Source: Parapedobacter tibetensis
GTDB lineage: Bacteria > Bacteroidota > Bacteroidia > Sphingobacteriales > Sphingobacteriaceae
Length of the DNA: 64,000 bases
Direction: 5' to 3'
NCBI RefSeq assembly: GCF_024704835.1
Contig: NZ_JAMXBE010000003.1
Coordinates: forward strand, 186,001 to 250,000
The position numbers and the translations under genes are program-made. Of this stretch, positions 44,901 through 54,500 are shown one piece after another (the first letter of the stretch is position 1; each line of letters opens with the position of its first letter). A model generated the notes under the pieces. The model was not told where the DNA came from. It was given only the letters and a program-made list of their open reading frames with translations, and ran no database searches.

Positions 44901-45279
44901 TCGCATTTTCCTCGACTTCAAATTCGGTGGTTTCGATATGAAGGGCGGTAATGACCAATATGCTGTGTATGGGCACATTTTTTAATTCGAACTCACCGCT
45001 TTCACTACTCGTTGTGCGAACCGAGCTCCCTTTGACAGCCACCGTGGCTACTACGGGATCACCGCTTTCGGTCACGATTTTCCCTTCCAGGTTCTTTTGC
45101 TGCCACCCCGGTATTTTTCCGCTCAGAACCTGGGCCATGGTGGGATTTCGTACATGTGGGATATTTGCAGATAGATCATACGGATATAAAGCGAGCAGAC
45201 ACAGCCATAAGACCAACAAAAGACGTGATTGGATCCGGTGGACCCGTGAAGCAGGTAATTTTCTGGATAGGTTTTTCAT
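41953..45279 (-). CDS. SusC/RagA-family TonB-dependent transporter
   Basis: 1,108 residues: export signal (LLLVLWLCLLALYPYDLS), a carboxypeptidase-D-like domain (EGKIVTESGDPVVATVAVKG), a plug with SVSVLKDAAAASIWGARAAN and IVINTKKG, and a beta barrel. Outer-membrane active transport driven by TonB. No STN signalling domain is present, so unlike the second SusC it is not a sigma/anti-sigma transducer. Between the TlpA-like and SusD genes, same strand. Confidence 0.92.
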   Translation of the reverse strand: MKNLSRKLPASRVHRIQSRLLLVLWLCLLALYPYDLSANIPHVRNPTMAQVLSGKIPGWQQKNLEGKIVTESGDPVVATVAVKGSSVRTTSSESGEFELKNVPIHSILVITALHIETTEFEVEENANVLIVVKRTMHEVEEVVINTGYQELHRERATGSFGYASNETLNLQTGTNILERLNGVVNGVQFTNPYGRENQIRVRGLSTINGPQDVLIVLDNFPYEGNINNINPNDIESVSVLKDAAAASIWGARAANGVIVINTKKGRPDSGPKIELNSTLTMRNKQDLYYLPAITSAEYIDMEHFLFERGYYDNDISNGAYFKTPLTPAVNVLLKARNGLISATDSRSEIARLKGIDSREEYLKSFYTNSGDQQYAINLSGGGQRSTYLVSMAYDRSVDDTYGKDRRLNLRLMNTHSFSSKVQLSVSALYNQATGESGRPGFNSIRVNNRIVPYLRFADDDGTPLSVETTLQKNYTDTAGRGLLLPWGYLPLEDYKHHTTSSIRSEIVGNAGLKYSPIPELTISAQYQYQQQNSRERNLRTAESFYARDLINRFSQVDGETGAVNHIVPLGGVLQTGGGSVASSNFRLQTVYDRTWDSHDVALMAGAEVRQVKSDAESNTIFGYSEDPLVSMNADLVNRYPEYITGQPTLVPGGASFSNSLNRSVSFYANLAYTFRNTYTFSASARRDAANIFGQRTNDRWNPLWSVGAAWNISSESFYRLDMLPFLRIRATYGFAGNIDPTKTPHTLIGYVNSIDNYYHYFPWADVSLGDNALRWEKTGTLNIGADFSSSNGVVSGSLDVYQKKGTDLYGPTFYDYTLYGLTAHITKNVADMKGYGYELTVKTRNLQHALVWNSTFIINYLQSKTTKYNIESATKYASLIGNGRSINPVVGKPLYAIASYRWAGLDTEGNPQGYAANEPSTNYQLIMAEASSQEEAENIVFHGSSVPTLQGAIGNELSYKGVTLTAYLAYRLGYYYRKPSLSYSQLFNQGYGHKEYAERWEQPGDEQSTHVPAMVYPADSRRDAFYSLSEIHVERADNLKLQFVSLSYRIDAGKRQRYGLDVYVNASNLGILWKSSKGDIDPDYPSTIPAPRSFAIGMRLNIAPIFRN

Positions 45280-45327
45280 TGTTATTGGTTTACAGTTAAC
45301 GGAAATAGCGATTCGTTGATCCGGATA

Positions 45328-46746
45328 TTATTGAACATGCCGTTGTTGTACGTTCTCGAAAACAGCTGCTTCCAGTACCCTTTCCCCGCTGGACATGCTA
45401 AATCCGTGTTGTTCCAGCCATACCTTCATCTGTTGGGCCGAAAAACCTGGAAGAGATGCTGGGATTTCTATCTCCACGGTATATCCGGTCTTAGATTCGT
45501 TGATTACGGGAATAGGTGAAAACATGTTCAATCGTTTAACAAACCGCCCTACGGGCAGCCGGATGTTCCCCTTCGGCCGATTATCTGCCGAAGGGACAGC
45601 AGTGAGGATAAGTACATCGGTTTTTACCCGCTCCCGTTTGACATGCACATTGAAGTATCCCGCTAAATCTGCGCCCATTATCGCCGGAATGTCCGTCGTG
45701 TTGCCTTTTGGGACAATCCGCTCATAACAGTACCGATTGTCGCGTTCGTGGATACCGAAATACCTTTCCCGGAAATCGCTGTTGCTTTCCAGCCTGAAGA
45801 TGAAGTGGCTTTTGGGCAGATTTTTCATCCGGTCTTTAAAAGCCATGTTATACAGCACCGCCAGCGGGGTATTGATCTGGTAGATCCTTAGGTTGGAATC
45901 GGGTGTTTCGGTAACGCCCCCCGAAAAGCCCAGCCCCTCGATATAACCCGTTAGCATGGACTGGCCTGCTGGAACAACCCCTAAGGATCGCGCGATTTCA
46001 TGGAGCGGTGTATCTGCCGCGTCGAAATCCGGGATATCATTTTTGATATGGATATCTGCCCGTCCGATCTTGAGGAAAGCGGCTACGCTGGATTTGGTGA
46101 CATCCTCATTGAAAGTAGTGGCTGCAAGCTTGCCATCCATATCTATCCATACATAATGTGGTACGATATGATGAGGGAAGAATTGTTGGAGAATGGAATC
46201 TCCGACCACGTAAGGCAATTTTACGTCGTAATCGGTCTCTACCCTTAGTCGTTCAAGCGTTTTCTGCACACGTTCAATATTGTCGCCCGTCTGCTTTGCA
46301 TTGATTAGTATAATGGCAAGGTTGTCGCCGAATGCAGCTTTCAACGAATCCATCTTTGGGAAACCTTCTAAGCACGCGCCGCACCAAGTTGCCCAGAAAT
46401 CCAGTATAATCAGCTTTCCCTTGTAGTCAGCAAGCGTGATGGTTTTCTTGCCTTTGGGATGGTTTACCACTTGGAGGGGCATATTCCACACCTCATCGGG
46501 TATGGTATCCCCTATTTGGAGTGGTTTGATGCTATCTATGTGGATACCCAGAGGCACGGGCCCCGAGGGCTCGGGGCACTGTGCATGGGCTTCCCGAAAG
46601 ACGGGACTACCATATGCAAATCCCGCCCACGAGTCTGCACACATGATGATCGTCACAGCCAAGAGGCTGGTATATCGTGTTTTGAATTGTTTAGGTTTAA
46701 GCTTGGTTAGGGCATAGTATTCCCCTAAGCGTAAATTTTGCGTCAT
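45328..46746 (-). CDS. TlpA-like thioredoxin-domain protein with C-terminal extension
   Basis: 472 residues. An export segment (about 24-45), a thioredoxin domain with WCGAC at 121-125 (LIILDFWATWCGAC), then a ~230-residue extension (GYIEGLGFSGG, LAGYFNVHVKRERV, ending EQHGFSMSSGERVLEAAVFE) similar to DUF3738 in layout. Periplasmic thiol oxidoreductase is the expected role. The group with SusC and SusD is common in Sphingobacteriaceae. First gene of the set; the promoter lies in the 640-bp gap upstream. Confidence 0.85.
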   Translation of the reverse strand: MTQNLRLGEYYALTKLKPKQFKTRYTSLLAVTIIMCADSWAGFAYGSPVFREAHAQCPEPSGPVPLGIHIDSIKPLQIGDTIPDEVWNMPLQVVNHPKGKKTITLADYKGKLIILDFWATWCGACLEGFPKMDSLKAAFGDNLAIILINAKQTGDNIERVQKTLERLRVETDYDVKLPYVVGDSILQQFFPHHIVPHYVWIDMDGKLAATTFNEDVTKSSVAAFLKIGRADIHIKNDIPDFDAADTPLHEIARSLGVVPAGQSMLTGYIEGLGFSGGVTETPDSNLRIYQINTPLAVLYNMAFKDRMKNLPKSHFIFRLESNSDFRERYFGIHERDNRYCYERIVPKGNTTDIPAIMGADLAGYFNVHVKRERVKTDVLILTAVPSADNRPKGNIRLPVGRFVKRLNMFSPIPVINESKTGYTVEIEIPASLPGFSAQQMKVWLEQHGFSMSSGERVLEAAVFENVQQRHVQ

Positions 46747-47386
46747 GCTTCATTAGTTAGTGGTTTTAGATTTCAGTTAACAATCCAAGAAAATGAAGCG
46801 ACGTTAAACAGGACTCTTGATGAGATTTTTATATAAGTGCTTGGTGGAAAATAGCCAGAAGGGAAGTGGGCAAAAACAAGAAAATCCCTGCCGCTTGCCG
46901 TTTGGCAAGGGATAGGAGTGTCTTTCACAGTTTTGCTGTTTCTTGGTTTGGTGATATATCATACTGTCTTTCAGTTATGGCCGGATGCCAACACCTCAAC
47001 AGAATGACCGTGGGAATTATCTTCAAAAGATAATGATGGGTTGCCCTCTGTATGTTCCGAAACCTGTAGGAGGGTCGTAAACACATACAAGAGGGGCCCA
47101 TCATTACCTTCGCATTGCAAAGATACGTAACGGGCACCGAACTCCTGCAACTTGTGTTTACTTGAAAACTTCCTACATTCTCGAAACAAGTGCCGATATC
47201 CAATGCCTTGGATAATGTCTTATTTTTATTAGTGTTGTCTCAAACTATCTGTCTTTAATAAATATTACCACAACAAAAATAGATATTAAAAACCTAAATA
47301 CAAAATTTAAATTTATAAAAAAGGTATAAATTCAATCGTATTCGATGAAACTGAGTTGCTCGTCATAGTTTTATTGAAAATAGTAC
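46747..47386. other. Long leader/intergenic region upstream of the TlpA-SusC-SusD operon
   Basis: 640 bases with no sure gene. A minus-strand frame without ATG (46971-47210, IIQGIGYRHLFRECRKFSSK to VEVLASGHN) could be the end of a lost gene. AT-rich at 47220-47386, as expected for promoters of the divergent gene at 47387. Confidence 0.4.
46884..46913 (-). terminator. Hairpin with T-rich tail in the leader of the TlpA operon
   Basis: ATCCC...CTTGCC GTTT GGCAAG...GGGAT forms a bulged stem; the minus strand continues TTTTCTTGTTTTT. It points toward the TlpA gene 140 bp away, so it ends an upstream transcript or acts as an attenuator. Confidence 0.6.
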
Positions 47387-47971
47387 ATGGCGAAGAAAAT
47401 CAAACCTACATTTCTAGGTGTATATTTACGGAACAACGGAATTGAGAGACTTGATATATACTTCAAGACTAGTATCATTATTTCCAAGCTAGAGAAACTC
47501 AGCAACAACAAGGCAAATCTCAATGTTTATAACTTCTATTTGATAGCAAAATCATCGAAAGACAACATCTCGCAAAAAGAAGTTAATGACATGGCCGAAT
47601 TTGTATTCCAAGAATACAATACAAAGGAAATTGATATGCAAACATTGGTAAAAGGGGATAAAGAACTTTCAAAATTTGGCCAATTTGTCATTAACTTTCT
47701 TCATACTCAAAAATCGCTAGCCGACGGGGCAGATATTAATGAAATCCAGTTTGGTAACCTTATGTATGCAGCAACGGATAAAAACTTAATAGCTGTTGAT
47801 CTGTTTTTAACCTGCAAGACTCTCAAGCAAGACTTTGCACAAGTATTGGAAACCATTTGTGGCCACCTCCAATTGAATTCCCCCGAACGCCAAGAGGAAC
47901 TCCGGCTTGAATACGAAGCAAAATTAGCCATAGCGAAAACCAAGCGGGATTCGGAGAGAGGGAAGGAGTAG
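47387..47971 (+). CDS. Unrecognised soluble protein
   Basis: 194 residues, no signal. Charged N-terminal part (KPTFLGVYLRNNGIERLDIY), a helical middle and a charged C-terminal helix (EELRLEYEAKLAIAKTKRDS). No family recognised. AT-rich upstream region, and convergent with the Rpn gene. Possibly part of the same accessory patch. Confidence 0.6.
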   Translation: MAKKIKPTFLGVYLRNNGIERLDIYFKTSIIISKLEKLSNNKANLNVYNFYLIAKSSKDNISQKEVNDMAEFVFQEYNTKEIDMQTLVKGDKELSKFGQFVINFLHTQKSLADGADINEIQFGNLMYAATDKNLIAVDLFLTCKTLKQDFAQVLETICGHLQLNSPERQEELRLEYEAKLAIAKTKRDSERGKE

Positions 47972-47987
47972 GATAGATAAATTAAAA

Positions 47988-48012
47988 AAGCCACCCAAGT
48001 ACGGATGGCTTA
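47988..48012 (-). terminator. Terminator of the Rpn gene
   Basis: AAGCCACCC and GGATGGCTT (one mismatch) around a short loop, then TTTTTTAATTT on the minus strand, 32 bases past the Rpn stop. Confidence 0.7.
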
Positions 48013-48043
48013 ATATCATTGCTGATAGACCACGATCTTAGTA

Positions 48044-48994
48044 TTACAGCTTTTCCACATCCTCAACGGAAAGCTGCAACCCCTTGGCGATATCCTCAAC
48101 GGGGACACCCATTTTTTTGAACTCCGAGGCGGAGTTTAGCTTTTCCGCATACGCCTTGGCTCGTTCTTGTTCGGCCTTTGCCCGCTCCTGCTCAATTAGT
48201 CTTTGGGCCTTAGCCCGTTCTTCCTTTCTGCCCTTTTCTACCAGTAAGTCGTACGTACTCATGACTTTGTCTTTAATTTTCTTCGGTAACCCCTTTAAAA
48301 TCTCTTTTATCTGTTCCTCCGTAAAGTCTACCACCTCAAAGCTATAAATCAGCAACGCTATTTGCTGATGTTTGCTACCCTGGGACAGCCCGATGCTCAA
48401 TACCTGCGGAAGCTTGCCTTTCAACTTATGCTTATCCAAAGCGTACTTAAGCATCAGCAGCGATCCGGCAAGATACCGGTTGCTTATCGCGTGGATATGC
48501 TCCTCGGGTGCTTCCCTTAAATTGTGGTAAACATAATCAAAATTTGGGAGAAAATCAAGCAAATCTTCTGCCGATTCATCGAACAGCTGCTCCAATGTGT
48601 GGTATTCCCATTTGTTCCTGCCGTGATAAAGCAGGATCGGGATGATGGGCGTCAGTTGCTTGCGGCCCTGCTTGATCTGCTGCTGGTAGCCTGAAAACAG
48701 GTAACCGCCCACCTGTATCGGCGTATACTTGTCGGGAGCGCTCTTGTGTTCTATCAATAGCGACACATTCACACTTCCTTTTCCGTCGTGACGGCGGCAG
48801 GTATAGACCACATCGGAGACGGTCTTCTCCAATTCCTTGGACACGTAGCTGCCGGATTGCCGTTCGAGTGTGGTGAAATCCAACTTGTCGGCAATGTGTA
48901 CCGGCAGGGCCGTCCGGAAATAGTCGACTGCGGCTTGATGGTCCGAGAGTACTTGCCGCACAAATTTATCGTGTGCCGAAGTGATGTTTGCCAT
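48044..48994 (-). CDS. Rpn-family PD-(D/E)XK nuclease (recombination-promoting)
   Basis: 316 residues. HDKFVRQVLSDHQAAVDYFR at the start, the nuclease core SDVVYTCRR...VNVSLLIEHKSAPD (Asp, Glu-x-Lys active residues), TPIIPILLYHG, then a charged coiled coil (KGRKEERAKAQRLIEQERAK) and a C-terminal helix pair (MGVPVEDIAKGLQLSVEDVE). Rpn proteins act as DNA endonucleases in recombination; this is a full-length member. It stands alone. Confidence 0.88.
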   Translation of the reverse strand: MANITSAHDKFVRQVLSDHQAAVDYFRTALPVHIADKLDFTTLERQSGSYVSKELEKTVSDVVYTCRRHDGKGSVNVSLLIEHKSAPDKYTPIQVGGYLFSGYQQQIKQGRKQLTPIIPILLYHGRNKWEYHTLEQLFDESAEDLLDFLPNFDYVYHNLREAPEEHIHAISNRYLAGSLLMLKYALDKHKLKGKLPQVLSIGLSQGSKHQQIALLIYSFEVVDFTEEQIKEILKGLPKKIKDKVMSTYDLLVEKGRKEERAKAQRLIEQERAKAEQERAKAYAEKLNSASEFKKMGVPVEDIAKGLQLSVEDVEKL

Positions 48995-49038
48995 GAAGCA
49001 AAGATAACAAACCAGACCGAAAACACTAATATTTTTAG

Positions 49039-49241
49039 CTATTCATTCCATTCGAAAGATACCTCCCGAACAGATTTCGGAGCCTGCCCATCTGAAGTGT
49101 CCGAATTACTACCGCAACTGGTTGGGCGATGTGCAATATACCGATCGTGCTTCAGCCGGCAAAGCGTTAGATTCCCTCGCTTTTGGCTACCACAAGCAGA
49201 TGTCGAAGAAGCAGGTTTTTGAGTATCTGAAGATGGATTAG
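49039..49241 (+). pseudogene. 3' end of a lost gene
   Basis: A frame without start reads PEQISEPAHLKCPNYYRNWL, GDVQYTDRASAGKALDSLAF, then KKQVFEYLKMD and TAG. The composition is clearly coding (NYYRNWLGD, FGYHKQMSKK) but the upstream part is missing. The family is not recognised. Confidence 0.5.
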
Positions 49242-49302
49242 CTGGGATAACAATTGCATACCTAGGCAATTTTAGCTAAGTTTGTCATTGTCACTGCATC
49301 AT

Positions 49303-49475
49303 GGTGAGGCAAAAACAGAAGCCGGTTCGTTTTCAGCTTACCAACGAAGGAAAAATGAACTGGTCACAATTTGTGACCGGTTCGAGCTTCTAAAACATGC
49401 TACAGTAAATCCTCAGGCATTTACCGAGCACGGGGCGTGTGGAGTTGCTACCGCTTTCTCCGCCAAAACAGAGAA
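49303..49475 (+). pseudogene. ORF6N (KilA-N-like) domain remnant
   Basis: One frame gives KPVRFQLTNEGKMNWSQFVT and stops; another gives VNPQAFTEHGACGVATAFSA. FQLTxEE...SQFVT and AFTEHG are the signature words of the ORF6N domain found in phage and mobile-element proteins. At least one frameshift, and both ends are missing. Confidence 0.6.
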
Positions 49476-49787
49476 AGACGCAATCCTGAATGACCATTGC
49501 TTTTGCATAATTCTATCCTTTAAAATCCGTGTCCGTAAACAGCTACGGACAGATCAAAAGTCAAGAATATTATGTGAAGTTAATTTGGTTGGAAAATGCA
49601 TCTATGTCCAGAAATCGATAGATTTCGAAATAATCTGTGCATATTGTGGGTCTGTGCATAACGACCATGTTCGTAACGATTTCACGCAGCGCCGGTATCG
49701 GATAAAGCAAATTACCTGTGACGGGCAGGAGCGCGCTGCCCGCCACGGGCAAGTGGAATCAATAAACCTGTTGATTAAAGGCCAGCA
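49476..49787. other. Intergenic, no gene seen
   Basis: About 310 bases of non-coding DNA between the ORF6N remnant and the SusD gene. Contains GGGCAG/CTGCCC at 49723-49741, a possible hairpin without a T-tract. Confidence 0.4.
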
Positions 49788-51395
49788 CTACCACCCCGGA
49801 TTCTGCGTTAATTGCGGATTGAAAGCCAGTTCATTGACGGGCAATGGCCATACGTAGTCTTTTGCAGGGTCAAACCGTCTGTTTTGTGCAGACTGCAGCA
49901 GGATATAATTATTGGGATCAAGTTTTGGGTTGGCGTTTAAAAATCCGGGCTCGTCTTTAAAAAAGTAGCTGCCCAGCACGTCTTTCGGAAGCTCAGTCTC
50001 TGCTGTTTTCCAGCGAATGAGATCCCAATAGCGAAATCCTTCCATGGCTAACTCCGTACGGCGTTCGCGCCTGATCTCCTCCCGCATGTCCAACCCATGC
50101 GACAGTACAAAGGCGTTATCCAGTCTGGGTAAGCCGGCTCTGGCACGCAATAAATTAATACTGATATCCAAATCGGCATCAGTAATGGACTGATTCAGTT
50201 CATATAATGCTTCGGCATAGGTTAACAGGACTTCAGCATAGCGGATAATCGGATAATCAATAAATGTGACGCCTGTCCCTACGGTAAACGCGTCCACAAA
50301 TTTACGCGGGCAGTAAGCGGTGGTATGAAATACCAACGCCGGAGCCTGAAAGTCAACCCCATAAAAGTAGGGATCACCCTGCTTCATGACTGTTGCATTC
50401 AGCCGTTCATCCCGGTTAACGAATGTTTCGGAAAAGGTTGCCGGCGTTGTGTATAAAGGAGAAAGGTCAATGGGCAACCCGTCTTTCATCAGATAGGCAT
50501 CAACCAGGGCTTTGGTTGCATTCGTGGCGCCATTGATGATGGTGCCGCAATTGTAGCTGACAATGTTATCGCTAATTTCCTTTCCATACTGCCGTACTAA
50601 TATATTTTCTTTGTTTTGGGGGCCTTCTCCGTTAAACTGAAAAAGATCAAAATAGGTGGCAAAAAGCGTGTGCTCTCCGCTTTCCATAACGTATCGGGCA
50701 GCATCAACAGCCAGGTTTAGGTGCAAAGCGGCATCCCCATCCTGATGGAATTTTGACCACGTACCCGCAAACAAAGCTATTCTGGCCTTTAAGGCCAGGG
50801 CAGCTGTGTGGGTGACACGTCCGTAACCGGCATCGCCGCGCTCAGATGGTGTCGGGAGATTTTCAATAGCTGCATCCAGGTCATTGTACATGGCTTCGTA
50901 GACCTGCCCTTTGGGAGTTCTCGGCCCCAATAGTTCAGGCGAATCCTCCTGCAACAAGCCGAGTATCAACGGTACATCACCAAACCGCTTAACCAAATCA
51001 AAATAAGCCCACACCCTAAAAAAATGGGCTTCCGCAACATAGCTATCCACTATGTTGGATGGAACCCCGGCCTGCACGGCAAGGGAAGATTTGTCCATCA
51101 GATTAGATGCCGCACGGATGAGCCGGTACGGACTCGTAAAATCTGCAGAGGCAGCTGGCGCCAGCCTCGAGCCATCGCTGATGTTATTTGTCTGCACGGC
51201 ATATCCGTCATCAGACCAATTGTCAGTGACCACAGGCAGGCGGGGTAAAAACGTATATAGGTAATTGGCTGCGGCCCTGATGTCGTTCTCACTTTTCCAG
51301 AATGAGCCGTCTGATAATTCCGTCTCTGAAATGCGGTCTACCGTGCAGGAAACCAAGGCGCTAACACACAGTAAGGAATATAGTAAATTTTTCAT
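49788..51395 (-). CDS. SusD/RagB-family lipoprotein of the sigma-FecR-controlled system
   Basis: Start at 51395 (MKNLLYSLLCVSALVSCTVD; lipobox LVSC). 535 residues with the usual SusD parts: RAAANYLYTFLPRLPV, EAHFFRVWAYFDLVKRFGDV, PLILGLLQEDSPELLG, IIRYAEVLLTYAEALYELNQ, and EEIRRERRTELAMEGFRYWD. Glycan-type length. It would bind an oligosaccharide or similar ligand at the cell surface and hand it to SusC. It follows SusC by about 140 bp. The substrate is not shown, as no glycoside hydrolase is nearby. Confidence 0.93.
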   Translation of the reverse strand: MKNLLYSLLCVSALVSCTVDRISETELSDGSFWKSENDIRAAANYLYTFLPRLPVVTDNWSDDGYAVQTNNISDGSRLAPAASADFTSPYRLIRAASNLMDKSSLAVQAGVPSNIVDSYVAEAHFFRVWAYFDLVKRFGDVPLILGLLQEDSPELLGPRTPKGQVYEAMYNDLDAAIENLPTPSERGDAGYGRVTHTAALALKARIALFAGTWSKFHQDGDAALHLNLAVDAARYVMESGEHTLFATYFDLFQFNGEGPQNKENILVRQYGKEISDNIVSYNCGTIINGATNATKALVDAYLMKDGLPIDLSPLYTTPATFSETFVNRDERLNATVMKQGDPYFYGVDFQAPALVFHTTAYCPRKFVDAFTVGTGVTFIDYPIIRYAEVLLTYAEALYELNQSITDADLDISINLLRARAGLPRLDNAFVLSHGLDMREEIRRERRTELAMEGFRYWDLIRWKTAETELPKDVLGSYFFKDEPGFLNANPKLDPNNYILLQSAQNRRFDPAKDYVWPLPVNELAFNPQLTQNPGW

Positions 51396-51537
51396 TAGAA
51401 TAATTTGTTTATTGATATTTTGTTTGTTTTTCAGCGGTATCAATGAGATCGCTTCGCTAAGTTTTTAATGGCAATGAATCTTGCATAAATTATTCATTAC
51501 CTTTTGTTCATGGTAATTTATGCAGGTTTCATATTGA

Positions 51538-54500
51538 TCAAAATGTTACGTTAAGCCCGAATGAGGCGGTAGCTGAAAATGGGTATTGATGCTCCACATT
51601 ATTCAGATATTCCGGATTAAACAGGTTGTCAAAAATGCCCAGGCGGGTGATGGTCAGCAGGTCCTGCCCGCTGAAATAAACGCGGACACGAGATATCCTG
51701 ACTTTCTGAAGCAGGCTCTCGGGCAGGGAATAGCCCAGCTGAATATTTTTCAAACGAATGTATTGCCCATTAAGCATCCATTTATCCGAGAATACATAAT
51801 TATGCTGACCGCCACGGAATGGACGGGGAAAGGTGGCATCCCGGTTAGTTTCCGACCAATGATCCAGGTGAATGGAAAGCGGCTGCCGCGGCGCCGTCAC
51901 CTGCGGATTGACGGTATTAACCGTAGCGTAAAACGTACGCTTTCCGATGCCCTGCAAAAAGAAACTGAAGTCGAAACGGTGCCATTCAAAGCCGGCATTA
52001 ACACCAAAATTATAGCGGGGCTGATCGGTTCCCAGATAAACCAGGTCTCCATGGTCTTCGACAGTCCCCCTCCCGATATTAATACGGTCGTCTGCATTCT
52101 GGTCCGTATATTTAATATCACCCACGCCGGTATTCGCGTTGAAAAACGCCGAGTTATCCACTTCTTCCTGTGACTGGAGATAACCGCCTGTCTGGTAACC
52201 CCAAATGGAATTGAGCGGATAACCTTCCAATATACCCACAATACCCGCCGCAATTACTTTCCTGCCGGCATAGTTCATCAATTCATTCTGATTATCGGAA
52301 ACATTCAGTCCCAGGGAATACCGGAAGCCGTTCCCCGCTGTATTGCGATAATTGGCTTCAAGTTCCCAACCCCATGATTTCAGCTCTCCGTTATTGGTGC
52401 GCGGTGTCCCTACGCCAAAGGTACCGGGCAGCTGCAATGGAGTAAGCATGTTCTTGTTATATTTCACATAATAGTCGGCACTTAGCAGAAGTTTATCGCG
52501 GAACATGCCCAGGTCCAGACCGCCGTTAGTGGTCTGGACCGTTTCCCAGGTGAGGCTGGAAGAAGGGACCACACTCTGATAAAAATACATCGCCCGGTCT
52601 TCTGAGGCCCCCAATACCAGGTTGTTATTGCGCGATAACATATTCATGAAATCGTAGTTACCAATGATATTGCCTAAACCGCTGCCTAACTGCCCCCACG
52701 AGGCACGTAACTTTACGGTGGAGAACAAAGACGATGTACCATACCAGCTTTCTTTGTGAATATTCCAGCCGGCTGAGGCTGACGGAAAGGTTTTAACCCG
52801 TAAACCAGGTGCCAGCCGGGAACTTTCATCGGCCCGTAGCGTCAGCTCGAGCAGGTACCTCTCTTGATAACTGTAATTTAGACGGCCAAAGTAGGATTTA
52901 TACGCATAGGTATTTATGCTTTGGTTATTGGTTTTGGTAGCGTCATCCCCTAAACCCAGTGCAGGAAGGTCATTACTTGCCAGGTTTTGTGACGAAGTAT
53001 GGACGGAAGACATCCGGCTGTCCTCAAACTGATAACCTGCCAAAGCGGAAAGCTCGTGTCCGGAACCCAGTGAAATGGCGTAGTCAGCCAGAAACTGAAG
53101 GTTATTTGTATTATAAGTGCCGCGGGTTACCTCAAATTTATTGGTTTGGTTGATATAGGCTACCGGATAGTACCGCTGCCAAAGTTCAACCGTCCGGGAA
53201 AAAAGATCGCGATTTGCCAGGTTATACTGTGCCCCATATATAGCCCTTAACTGCAACCCTTTGACCAATTCTTTGATACGCAAGGTAAAAACGCCATCGA
53301 AGTTATTCTCGTTTTCATGATTGTAGCCCCCTTCTTTAAGATAGGCATAGGATTGGTTGGCGGAAAAGGATCCTTCACCACTGAGCCTTCCCTCTGGTGT
53401 AAAGATAGGCCACCGCTGCCTTAGCCTGAGTGCCTGGAAAAGCAACGCGGGAATTGCTAAAGACGGCATCTCTACCTTTTGTTTCGTATAAGCCACCCTG
53501 GAATCTATCGAAACATGTTTCGATAGATTTGCCCCGATATTGATACGCCCGTTATAGCGGTTGTAAGCATCCGGACCGACCCTGAAGGCACCATTCTTTG
53601 AATAGGTCCCGAAGGAGAATAAGAAATTCAATTTTTCGGTGCCGCCGCTTGCGCTCAGGTTATGTGTCTGCATAGCGGTAACGTCACGGATCGTCTGGCT
53701 AACAAAATCTTGCTGATTTAAATAAATATACCTATTGGTATCGCTGGGATCCACATAATATTCTACGCCATCTTTGATCATTTGGATTTCCGCATCTGTA
53801 TAAACAGGGCTGCCCCCCGCATTCCCGGCAGAAAGGTTGGAAAAATTGGCCTCTTCCAGTAAACTCATCCGTTGGGGCACATTGAGCATCCAGTCCGCAC
53901 CAAATAAATTAGAATAGGCAAACGTCGTCTTTCCGGATATACCTTTTTTAGTGGTCACCAGGATAACCCCTCCCGCGGCCTGAGCGCCGTAAATCGCGGC
54001 GGCGGCCGCGTCTTTGAGGAACGAAATGTTGTCTACATCATTGACATTTAGTGTCTGCAGGGTACCAATGGGGGCCGCAACACCATCCACAATTAATAAC
54101 GGATTGACATTGCCGTTTGCGGAAGTGGCTCCTCTCATTTGTATCCGGATCCCTTCATTGCCGGGTTGCCCGGATGACCTGGTCACGGTGAGGCCCGGCG
54201 TAGTGCCTTGCAGGGCTGATGCCAGGTTACTGACCGGCCTGTTTTCCAGGGCTTGCGCATCCACGGTAGAGACAGCGCCAGTAAGGCTCTCTTTTCGCCG
54301 AACACCGTAGCCCACCACCACCACTTCTTCCAGATCACTTACCGAAGCGGTCAATGTGATGTTGATGGTCGGGTTGGTTCCGATGGGCCGTTCAACAGCA
54401 TTATAGCCCAGCATGGAGAAGACTAGTGTGTCTCCTTTCGAAGAGGGGATGATTCGGTAATAGCCATTGACATCGGTTGTGGTAGCAGCAGCGGTGCTTT

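Noticed and set aside
49723..49741. Intrinsic terminator downstream of the SusD gene
   Set aside because: A GGGCAG/CTGCCC hairpin exists but no T-tract follows on either strand.
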